Origin: CAYTLW01 sp964438735
GTDB taxonomy: Bacteria > Myxococcota_A > UBA9042
Direction of reading: 5' to 3'
Length of the DNA: 17,270 nt
Assembly (NCBI GenBank): GCA_964438735.1
Contig: CAYTLW010000147.1
Coordinates: 1-17,270, forward strand
Shown piece by piece: positions 1 through 6,827 of the stretch. Under the pieces are notes generated by a model. It was not told the origin of the DNA. It made no database searches and was given only the letters and a program-made list of their open reading frames with translations. Both the position numbers and the translations under genes were made by a program. Positions within the stretch are counted from its first letter, which is position 1, and every line of letters starts with the position of its first letter.

Positions 1-97
1 GGCACCCCCCCTCGGGCCTAAAACGGTCGTTTTCGGGCCTCACCCCTTCGCTGCGCCGCCGTTGGGGGGGGGCGTCCGGCGTTCGCCGGCCGCCGAT

Positions 98-145
98 GAG
101 TTGCCCGTTTCAATCGGCGCTCTCTGCGGAGCCGGTGGGCAACTC
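98..145. repeat. Perfect 9-bp inverted repeat with 30-base loop
   Basis: GAGTTGCCC at 98-106 pairs exactly with GGGCAACTC at 137-145. Inside the loop, CGGC (115-118) can pair with GCCG (131-134), which would extend the structure. It could be the transcription end of a gene to the left, or a regulatory stem. There is no T-tract on either side, so a classical intrinsic terminator is not shown. Confidence 0.45.
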
Positions 146-169
146 CTGATGGCCGCCAAGAGAACCCTT

Positions 170-186
170 TTGACGCACTGTGTCAA
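170..186. repeat. 17-base palindrome TTGAC-N7-GTCAA
   Basis: TTGACGCACTGTGTCAA is symmetric around position 178 with one mismatched pair inside. It has the size and symmetry of a dimeric regulator site. No gene start follows closely on either strand, so a regulatory role is only a possibility. Confidence 0.3.
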
Positions 187-234
187 GCGCTTCATGTCGC
201 TGATCAAGCGGCGCTGAACGGGCTGACGCCGCAG

Positions 235-255
235 TGCGTCGAAGAGTTCGACGCA
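235..255 (-). terminator. Candidate hairpin terminator of the OmpA-like gene
   Basis: TGCGTCGAA (235-243) and TTCGACGCA (247-255) form a perfect 9-bp stem with a 3-base loop. On the minus strand it begins 36 bases after the stop codon of the OmpA-like gene. No U-tract follows, so it may act as a transcript 3' end stabiliser or a factor-dependent end rather than a classical intrinsic terminator. Confidence 0.45.
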
Positions 256-291
256 CCGCGGCGCAAATCGGACCTGCGGGGTCTGGAGGCG

Positions 292-2067
292 CTATTTCTG
301 CTTGGACGGGTCGAAGAAGCGGAACTCGACGCGGTTGTTGGCCGCTCGGGCCTTGCGTCCCTTCTTCTTGCTCAGCGGCTTCTCGTTGCCGTGGGCGATG
401 ATGACGAAGCGCGACGGGTCGATGCCGGCTTCGTTGAAGAAGGAGACCACAGCCGCGCCACGCTTCTTGGAGGCGGCCTTGTGCTTGGCTGCCTTGCCAC
501 GCCCGTCGGCGTGCACATGCACTTCGATGCGCACGTCATCATGCTCGAGCATCAGCTCCAGCAGCTTCTCCAGGGTCGGCGCCGCGCTCTTGGACAGCTT
601 GCCGCGCTTGAAGGTCACCCCCTTGGCGGGGCCGGTGAACAGTGACGCGATGTGCTTGGGCATCTCATCGGGGCAGCCGTCCTTGTCCTTGAAGCTGTTG
701 GGCGTCTCGGCCTTGTTGGGGCACTTATCCTTGGCGTCGGGGAAGCCGTCCTTGTCGTTGTCGGCCTCGGGGCAGCCATCCCCATCCTGGAATCCGTCCA
801 TGTCCTCTGGCTGGTTCTTGCACTTGTCCTTGACGTCCGGGATCTTGTCGCCGTCATTGTCGAGATCGGGGCAGCCGTCCTTGTCTTTGAAGCCGTCGCG
901 ATCCTCGGCCTTGTTGGGGCACTTGTCGCCGGCGTCATTGATGCCGTCGCCGTCATTGTCGAGGTCGGGGCAGCCGTCTTCGTCCTTGTACTTGTCCTTG
1001 TCTTCGGCCTCGTTGGGGCACTTGTCGTCGGCGTCGCCCACGCCATCCTTGTCGTTGTCGCCCTCGGGGCAGCCGTCGCCATCTTCGAAGCCGTCCTTGT
1101 CTTCGACCTGGGTCGGGCACTTGTCCTTGTCGTCGATGATGCCATCGCCATCGCGATCCTCAGCCGGACCGCCGAAACCCCAGGTCAGGCCAACCGCGGC
1201 CTCGAAGTTGTTCGACATGGCGGCGCCCTTCTTGTCGGGCGTGGAGGGCCGGGGGTCGGAGGGCACCCAGCGCAGGTCCACCCGCGCACTCAGGCGGAAG
1301 TTGATCTTGTAGGTCGCGCCCGCGCCCACCTGGGCGAAGAAGTCGTTGTCCCCGTCGGTGATGCCATCATCCGGCTCACCGCCCGCGATGACGTCGAAGG
1401 GTTTGCATATCGGAGGCTTGCAGTCGGCCTCGTCGACGATCTTCTGCGTGGACTGATCGACGTGGATCGTCTCGGTCTCCTTGAGCAACATGTACTGGCC
1501 CAGGCCGAGGGAGACGAAGGGCGACAGGGCCGCCTCGGGCATGAACGAGTAGCGAGCCGCCGCGCGATAGCCGATCAGAGGCACGTTGGGGCGCCCTTCC
1601 CGGCGGAATTTCGAGGCCGCGTAGCCGAACTCGACCTCGGCGGCGATCGCGGGCGTGATGGTGTAGCCCACGCGGGCTCCGACCAGCGGCGCGCTGGCTG
1701 GCACGTTTTCCGGATGGAAGGCATTGCCCAGGCCCACGTCTTCATCGATGGCGAGCCAGCCGGCCAGCACCGACGCTTCGACACGGGAACCCCAAGGCTG
1801 CTTGCCGGGCGCCGCGGAGGCGGCCTTCGCTGGCGCCGCGGCGACCTTTGCGGCGGCCTTCTTTGGCGCCTTCTTGACCGCCTTCTTGGCGGCCTTCTTC
1901 ACCGGTTTGGCCACCTTCTTGGTCGCCTTCTTCGCCGCCTTCTTGGCGGTCGGCTTTGCCTTGGCCGCGGCTTTGCCCTTCGCTGCAGGCGCAGCGACGA
2001 CTGGTGATGCGACCAGAGCGAACAGGGCCAGCAGGCCGGGAAGCCACATTCGTTGCATGTTGCGCAT
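292..2067 (-). CDS. OmpA-family outer membrane protein with TSP3 calcium-binding repeats
   Basis: This 591-residue exported protein probably links the outer membrane to peptidoglycan. It has a signal peptide (about 1-26, ending VVAA), then a Lys/Ala/Pro segment (29-82). An eight-strand-like barrel region follows (about 92-300; for example VGYTITPAIAAEVEFGYA and a Trp-Gly-Phe-Gly end). Next are five 33-residue thrombospondin type 3 repeats (304-468, DxDxDG...DKCP...DGCP). An OmpA C-terminal domain closes it (about 472-586), with HADGRG in place of the usual HTDxxG and a closing NNRVEF. Asp521 and Arg536 sit where the peptidoglycan diaminopimelate-binding pair is expected. The start is supported by GGAG (2075-2078) seven bases upstream. 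TSP3 repeats are known to bind calcium, so the linker is probably Ca-stiffened. The Lys-rich segment is odd for an exported protein. The gene diverges from the giant lipoprotein gene. The family call is firm; the exact ligand is not known. Confidence 0.93.
   Translation of the reverse strand: MRNMQRMWLPGLLALFALVASPVVAAPAAKGKAAAKAKPTAKKAAKKATKKVAKPVKKAAKKAVKKAPKKAAAKVAAAPAKAASAAPGKQPWGSRVEASVLAGWLAIDEDVGLGNAFHPENVPASAPLVGARVGYTITPAIAAEVEFGYAASKFRREGRPNVPLIGYRAAARYSFMPEAALSPFVSLGLGQYMLLKETETIHVDQSTQKIVDEADCKPPICKPFDVIAGGEPDDGITDGDNDFFAQVGAGATYKINFRLSARVDLRWVPSDPRPSTPDKKGAAMSNNFEAAVGLTWGFGGPAEDRDGDGIIDDKDKCPTQVEDKDGFEDGDGCPEGDNDKDGVGDADDKCPNEAEDKDKYKDEDGCPDLDNDGDGINDAGDKCPNKAEDRDGFKDKDGCPDLDNDGDKIPDVKDKCKNQPEDMDGFQDGDGCPEADNDKDGFPDAKDKCPNKAETPNSFKDKDGCPDEMPKHIASLFTGPAKGVTFKRGKLSKSAAPTLEKLLELMLEHDDVRIEVHVHADGRGKAAKHKAASKKRGAAVVSFFNEAGIDPSRFVIIAHGNEKPLSKKKGRKARAANNRVEFRFFDPSKQK
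664..1158 (-). repeat. Five tandem 99-bp units encoding TSP3 repeats
   Basis: The aspartate that opens each calcium loop falls at residues 304, 337, 370, 403 and 436, an exact 33-residue (99-base) period. Each unit carries two cysteines, one in a DKC(P/K) context and one in DGCP. The fourth unit has DKCK rather than DKCP. The last unit loses acidic residues (ETPNSFKD). Confidence 0.9.
1822..1983 (-). repeat. Low-complexity Lys/Ala/Pro segment resembling histone H1 tails
   Basis: Residues 29-82 of the OmpA-like protein are almost only Lys, Ala, Pro, Val and Thr, in AKKA/KKAVKKA-type units, written with GCC and AAG codons. The DNA is therefore an imperfect repeat of GCC/AAG triplets. It lies directly after the signal peptide and before the barrel. 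Confidence 0.85.
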
Positions 2068-2124
2068 ACCGCCTCTCCGTTACGCGTTCGCCAGATCCGG
2101 ATCGTGGACCTGGAAAGGCGCCCT

Positions 2125-2154
2125 ACCCTAACGCAAGGTATCGCGGTCTGCCAA
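2125..2154 (-). promoter_or_regulatory. Candidate sigma-70-like promoter of the OmpA-like gene
   Basis: Read on the minus strand, TTGGCA (2149-2154, 5 of 6 to the -35 consensus) is followed after 18 bases by TAGGGT (2125-2130, 3 of 6 to the -10). Transcription would start near 2118, giving a leader of about 50 bases. The -10 box is weak. Confidence 0.3.
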
Positions 2155-2279
2155 TCCTCCGCGGTGCCCAGTCTTGAACGATTTTGGGAAGCTTTGTGCG
2201 CGCCGGCGGACCGATGGATTGCAGACCGACAATACCGGCGGGGCGTTGCCATTGCATCGTTTCGGCGCCCCCCGCGATT

Positions 2280-2288
2280 TGGTATGTT
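2280..2288 (+). promoter_or_regulatory. Candidate extended -10 element for the giant lipoprotein gene
   Basis: TGGTATGTT reads as an extended -10 (TG-n-TATGTT) 55 bases upstream of the chosen ATG. I find no good -35 box at the usual distance, which extended -10 promoters can lack. Confidence 0.25.
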
Positions 2289-2334
2289 CGCTGGGTGGGG
2301 AAAGTTGGCGCGCAAGCAGCTGACGCGGGGGTCC

Positions 2335-2338
2335 GGAG
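2335..2338 (+). promoter_or_regulatory. Ribosome-binding site that decides the lipoprotein start
   Basis: GGAG lies five bases before the ATG at 2344. That ATG places a clean lipoprotein signal peptide at the N-terminus. The upstream in-frame ATG at 2053 would add 97 residues, overlap the divergent gene and bury the signal peptide. Confidence 0.7.
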
Positions 2339-2343
2339 TCTCG

Positions 2344-5300
2344 ATGCATGTGCGTGCCACCAGTTCTGCCCACATACGGACCCGCGCGCGCGTGTTGCGG
2401 CGCGCGCTGGCGCTCTCTCTGGCCGGCCTCCTGGTCGCTTGCGGTGGCTCCGACGATCCGACTGACGACGAGCCCGAGCAGAGCGCCGACGCAGACCCAT
2501 GGGCGGATGCCCAGCTGACATCCAACACCGAAGATGACGCGGGGGGTGGGGGCCAGAACGCCGGGCCCGACCTGCCTCCTGCGGGCAGCGATGCCCAGAT
2601 CGTCTCCATCGCGCCGACGCATGGGCCGACATCGGGCTTGACCCAGGTCGTGCTGTTGGGAGTGGGCTTCGACGACGTCGAGGCGGTGCTCTTCGCCGAG
2701 TCTCCGGCGGTGGACTTCGAGATCATCGACGACCACACCATCCACGCGCGATCGCCGCCCCGTCCGGCTGGAATCGTCGATGTCTCCGTCCGCCTCGATG
2801 ACGAGGTCGGCACCGTGATCGAGCTGCCGGAGGCGTTTCGATACGAGGCGGAGGTTACGGTCAGCAAGGTGGACCCGGCGCACGGCTCGACCCTGGGTGG
2901 CGATGTCGTGACCCTGACCGGGACCGGGTTTTCGGCCCAGACCCGGTTTGTCTTCGGCCAACGTCTGGCCATCGATCCGCTGGTTGTGGATGAGTTCACG
3001 GCCATCGTTCGCACGCCACCCGGCGCGCCCGGGCGGGTGTCTGTGGCGGCCGCCAACGGCGACGGCACGGCGTTCCTCAAAGACGGCTTCGAGTATACGC
3101 AGACGCCGCGCATCGATTTTGTGATGCCTGGCGTCGTGCCGCTTCTTGGTGGCATCCAGTTGACGCTCTACGGCGCTGGCCTGGTCTCCAAGGGCGCGCT
3201 GGTGCGGGTGCTGGCGCCGGATGGCCCCGTTGCAGCCCCGGTCAGCGCCGCGGCCGCCGATGGCAGTTGGATTCGGGTGGTCGCGCCCAAGCAGCCCGAC
3301 GCCGCGTTGCTGGACATTCGCTACACCAACCCATGGGGCAGCAGCACGCTCGAAGACGCGGTGCAATACGCCGGCTACATCGACCCGTCCACCGGCAAGA
3401 TGTTCGACAGCAAGCTGATCCACATCCTGCCGGCGGCGGCGCCGGTCAACCAGCAGCGGGACGTGGTCCTGTACCTGGTCGGTCCGATCGCCACCCAGGC
3501 GGTGGGCCAGGTGACGGTGCGTCTGGGCAGCCGCAAGGCGAAGGTGATCGCGGCCGCGGTCGGACCCAGCAAAAGCAGCGGTGTCGGCGGCACGATCCAT
3601 GTACGTACGCCGACCGACAAACCCTGGCCTGCAGCCGGCAAAGTGACGGTCAAGGTGGCGGTCGGTGGCCACTCCATCGCGGTCAAGCAGGCGTTTGAAT
3701 GGTTGCCTGCCAAGGCGTCGATCCTGGCGGTGGAGCCCGACCAGATCGCGTCCGCCGGTGGGTCGGCCGTGACCGTGAAGATCGGCCCCTCAGCCGCCGC
3801 CATGGGCGCGGTCGGATCGCTGCGCATTGGTGCCCTGCTGGCCAGCAAGTTGCAGACGTCCAAGCCCGACGCCGAGGGCAATATGACCCTCACCGCCCTG
3901 GCGCCCAAAGGCAGCCCGGGGCCGGCCGATGTACGCGTAGCGTTCGCTGGCGGCACCGAGCTGGTCGCACCGGCGGCCATCCAATACACCGGACAACCCT
4001 TCCTCGCCGCCATCGTGCCAGGCCGCGGCTCCCAGGCCGGTGGCACGCTGGTACATGTGGTCGGCGCCGGCCTCGACAAGCTCAAGCACCTGGGGCTGAA
4101 CGGCGTCATGGCGGGCCAATGGCAGGCTGTCGACGCGGGCCTGGCGCGGCTGCGCACCCCGCCCGGGGAGCCCGGACCGGCCGACCTGGAGGGCTATTTC
4201 GAGAGCGGCGCCAAACACGTGCTGCCCAAAGCCTTCGTCTACTTCGATCCTCTGGCCGGCAATATGGGCACGTGGGGCCCACCCATCGACGACGCGGTCA
4301 ACGTGACCGTGATGCAGTCCAACCAGGGCGGCGGTCCGGTTGAAGGCGCATTGGTCGTCGTCGGCAACGATCCGTCCACGCCCTACAAAGGGACCACGGA
4401 TTCGCGCGGGCAGATCACGTTTTCCGATACCGGGCTGGTGGGCCCGCTGATGGTCTCGGCGACAAAGTCTGGCTACACCGCGGGCTCGGTGGTGGCGGTG
4501 AACTCGGAGAACATCACCATCCGGCTGCGCAAACACGTGCAGCCGCCGCCTTCGCAGGGCGGTGGAGTTGGCGATCCCGAGGAGGATCCCTTCCCGGACG
4601 GCATCATTGAGGGCGTTGTGGTCAACGCGGCCAAGTACGCGCCCCTGCCGCCCGGTAATTGCAAAGATCAGCCTGTCTACTCGGGTCATTGCAAGCCCTG
4701 CCAGACGGACAGCCAATGCCTGGGCACCCTGACCTGTGAGCAGCTGGACGATCCCACGTTGGGCTTCGGGCCTGGCAAGGGTGGCGATGTGGGCGGCGTG
4801 GATCCGCCCGCCGAAGCGACCGAACTCTGGGCCGGTCAGAAGTACTGCGCCTCGGCCTGCATCGCCGACGAACAATGCCCGCCGGCCTACGAATGCCGCG
4901 CCATCGGCTGGTCGCCCGGCAGCACCAAGTACCGCTGCGCGCCGCGCATCGGCAAGGCGGAGGTGCGTTGCGAGACCAGCAGCCCATCCATGTTCGGCGG
5001 CAACCCCTCACCGGGTCCCGGCGCGGTCGCCAACGAGCAGCACGCCTTCAACATCCTGTCGCGCCTCGGCGATCTCGCGGTGGCCTGCACCGCCGGTTAT
5101 GTGGACGCCAAGTCGGGCGAGTTCGTGCCGCTGGTCATGGGAATCAAGCGCGCGATCACCGTCTCGCCTGGCGCGACCACTTCAGGCGTGAAGGTCTTCC
5201 TCAACATCCCCCTGACCCGACGTGTGCGGGTGCGCCTGGATCGCATCCCAATGGGCCCGGACGCGGCCAATCACCAGCGCTTCCTCTACTCGGCGTTGAG

Positions 5301-6807
5301 CCTGGGCGCCGAGGGCTACCTGCCGGTGGCCGACGTGGAGACCACCCACCTGACCGACACGCTGGTCCTGGAGCGCCAGCCGGCGCTGTTGACCGGCCTG
5401 CACTCGGACATCGGCTACGACATGTATGCCGGCATCCGCAGCCCGCTCGGCGGCGCACCGACCGCCATCGCGGTGGTCGAAGGGTTGTTCCCGCAGGAGA
5501 CCGATCACTACCTGTGGTGGCCGTCCGGCGACAAGAAGCCGCAGCTGTCTGCCGACGTGGCGCTGCCGGTCAACGATGTCGCTCAGGCCAACGGTCTGGT
5601 AGTGGCGGTGGGCGATCACGGCCACATCGGCGTCTGGGGCGGCAAGTCCTTCACGGCGCAGGCGGCACCGACCACCTCCGACCTGGAGGCGGTGTGGTTG
5701 CACAGCGCCAGCCACGGATTGGCGGGCGGTGAGGGCGGCGTGTTGTTGCGCTTCGACCCGGTGGAGGGCTGGAAGAAGGCGCAGAGCCCGACCAAGGAGC
5801 GGATCATCGGCATCGCCGGGCGGGCCAAGGACGACGTCTGGCTGCTCACCGCGGACAACCAGCTGCAGCATCACAGCGGCAAGGGCTGGGATTACGTGGC
5901 CGGGCCCTGGCCGGTGCCGGTGGAGAAGACGAACACCTGGCCCAAGACCAGCCCACCCCGTCTACGCGCCATCTGGCAGGCGCCGACCGGTGAAGTGATC
6001 GTCGCCGGCGATGGTGGCGGGCTGGTGCGTGGCAAGCCGATCGCGGGCGGCAAATTGTCCTGGGAGATCGTCAGCAGCGGTACCTCATCGACGATCCGCG
6101 CCATCTGGGGCCTCGCGGCGGCCGACTTCTGGATCGCTGGCGATCGCGGTCTGCTGGCCCACCAGGCGGGTGACCACGTGGTCACCTTGAAGACCGGCCT
6201 GACCGCTACGCTGAACGCTGTCATCGGCAACGGCTCGGGCGTGCACGCGGTCGGCGGAGGCGGCGCGTGGGTGCAGATGGACCTGCAGGGCGCCATTGTC
6301 GATCGCAGCGTCAAGGGTGTCGCGGTGGATCTCAAGGGCATCGCCGACGCGCCCGGCGCCATGGTCGCGGCGGGGCAACCCATGCTGGTCATGGGGCCCT
6401 ACGTGGAGATGCCCTACATCATCAAGCCGGATAGCGGCGCCAAGATCGGCAATGTGATCGAGTGGAAGGCGGCCCCTGGTGTGACGCCGACGCTGAATAT
6501 GGTCCGCGTTGCGAGCTACAACTACACGACCCTGTGGGAGATCTTCGTCAAGGGCAGCGTGACCAAGGTGACCCTGCCCTCGTTCACGCAGGTGGGCGGC
6601 AGCGATCCCCTGCCCCCGGGTCAGCTGCGGGTACGGGTCTGGCGCATCAACGCGCCCCAGCTGAGCATCGATCATTTCAGTCACAAGCAGTTGAGTATCT
6701 GGCGTTGGGTGTCGTATGCGTATAACTGGATCATGACCGAGCAACCGGAACATCCGGGCAGCCCGGAGGGTTTGTCGGCTGTGCCGCAGCTGCCGCCACC
6801 ACCTTAG
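2344..6807 (+). CDS. Giant mosaic lipoprotein with TIG repeats and beta-propeller
   Basis: This is a 1487-residue surface or periplasmic lipoprotein of unknown role. The signal peptide is Arg-rich and ends in LVAC (Cys33), followed by an acidic Asp/Gly-rich linker (34-83). IPT/TIG immunoglobulin-like domains begin near residues 84, 169, 254, 458 and 550 (recurring P-xx-G...GG...V-x-GxGF pattern), with a less typical domain between 345 and 455. A transthyretin/carboxypeptidase-regulatory-like domain spans about 652-728. A Cys-rich stretch (about 773-877, CxxCxxxxxC patterns) resembles small disulphide-knotted modules. Residues about 1087-1343 have repeated AVGDxG/W/AGD motifs of a BNR- or YCF48-like propeller. 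The C-terminal 130 residues form a beta-rich domain ending in a Pro tail. TIG and propeller domains commonly bind proteins or glycans, so adhesion or surface scaffolding is my inference. It probably shares a transcript with the next gene, 20 bases on. Confidence 0.85.
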   Translation: MHVRATSSAHIRTRARVLRRALALSLAGLLVACGGSDDPTDDEPEQSADADPWADAQLTSNTEDDAGGGGQNAGPDLPPAGSDAQIVSIAPTHGPTSGLTQVVLLGVGFDDVEAVLFAESPAVDFEIIDDHTIHARSPPRPAGIVDVSVRLDDEVGTVIELPEAFRYEAEVTVSKVDPAHGSTLGGDVVTLTGTGFSAQTRFVFGQRLAIDPLVVDEFTAIVRTPPGAPGRVSVAAANGDGTAFLKDGFEYTQTPRIDFVMPGVVPLLGGIQLTLYGAGLVSKGALVRVLAPDGPVAAPVSAAAADGSWIRVVAPKQPDAALLDIRYTNPWGSSTLEDAVQYAGYIDPSTGKMFDSKLIHILPAAAPVNQQRDVVLYLVGPIATQAVGQVTVRLGSRKAKVIAAAVGPSKSSGVGGTIHVRTPTDKPWPAAGKVTVKVAVGGHSIAVKQAFEWLPAKASILAVEPDQIASAGGSAVTVKIGPSAAAMGAVGSLRIGALLASKLQTSKPDAEGNMTLTALAPKGSPGPADVRVAFAGGTELVAPAAIQYTGQPFLAAIVPGRGSQAGGTLVHVVGAGLDKLKHLGLNGVMAGQWQAVDAGLARLRTPPGEPGPADLEGYFESGAKHVLPKAFVYFDPLAGNMGTWGPPIDDAVNVTVMQSNQGGGPVEGALVVVGNDPSTPYKGTTDSRGQITFSDTGLVGPLMVSATKSGYTAGSVVAVNSENITIRLRKHVQPPPSQGGGVGDPEEDPFPDGIIEGVVVNAAKYAPLPPGNCKDQPVYSGHCKPCQTDSQCLGTLTCEQLDDPTLGFGPGKGGDVGGVDPPAEATELWAGQKYCASACIADEQCPPAYECRAIGWSPGSTKYRCAPRIGKAEVRCETSSPSMFGGNPSPGPGAVANEQHAFNILSRLGDLAVACTAGYVDAKSGEFVPLVMGIKRAITVSPGATTSGVKVFLNIPLTRRVRVRLDRIPMGPDAANHQRFLYSALSLGAEGYLPVADVETTHLTDTLVLERQPALLTGLHSDIGYDMYAGIRSPLGGAPTAIAVVEGLFPQETDHYLWWPSGDKKPQLSADVALPVNDVAQANGLVVAVGDHGHIGVWGGKSFTAQAAPTTSDLEAVWLHSASHGLAGGEGGVLLRFDPVEGWKKAQSPTKERIIGIAGRAKDDVWLLTADNQLQHHSGKGWDYVAGPWPVPVEKTNTWPKTSPPRLRAIWQAPTGEVIVAGDGGGLVRGKPIAGGKLSWEIVSSGTSSTIRAIWGLAAADFWIAGDRGLLAHQAGDHVVTLKTGLTATLNAVIGNGSGVHAVGGGGAWVQMDLQGAIVDRSVKGVAVDLKGIADAPGAMVAAGQPMLVMGPYVEMPYIIKPDSGAKIGNVIEWKAAPGVTPTLNMVRVASYNYTTLWEIFVKGSVTKVTLPSFTQVGGSDPLPPGQLRVRVWRINAPQLSIDHFSHKQLSIWRWVSYAYNWIMTEQPEHPGSPEGLSAVPQLPPPP

Positions 6808-6827
6808 CGCCCCCACAGCCCGACCTG

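Larger units (their letters stand above)
1..291. other. Hairpin-rich intergenic region downstream of the OmpA-like gene
   Basis: I see no convincing gene here. The stretch holds a run of nine G (64-72) and an 8-base direct repeat TCGGGCCT (12-19 and 33-40) flanking the palindrome AAAACGGTCGTTTT (20-33). It also has a GC hairpin CCGGCG/CGCCGG (76-89), a long-looped inverted repeat (98-145), a 17-base palindrome (170-186) and a tight hairpin (235-255). A 22-codon ATG frame at 149-217 has no ribosome-binding site and no recognisable product. The base composition differs from the neighbouring coding DNA in its homopolymer runs. The left edge may belong to the 3' flank of a gene outside the window. 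Confidence 0.6.

Noticed and set aside
149..217. 22-codon ATG frame in the left edge
   Set aside because: It has no ribosome-binding site and is too short to judge. It lies among hairpins.
664..1158. Possible CRISPR array suggested by regular 99-base spacing
   Set aside because: The units are in-frame TSP3 protein repeats without unique spacers. No cas gene is present.
652..2007. Long open frame (451 codons) on the plus strand opposite the OmpA-like gene
   Set aside because: It mirrors the repeat and Lys/Ala codons of the real gene, giving Val/Leu/Ala-rich nonsense. It is an antisense shadow caused by high GC and repeats.
2053..2343. In-frame upstream extension of the giant lipoprotein from an ATG at 2053
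   Set aside because: It would overlap the divergent OmpA-like gene start and place the lipoprotein signal peptide after 97 residues. The ATG at 2344 has a ribosome-binding site and gives a normal signal peptide.
2128..3672. 514-codon minus-strand frame opposite the giant lipoprotein
   Set aside because: It has an Arg/His-rich composition with no domains, and it spans the promoter region of the divergent pair.
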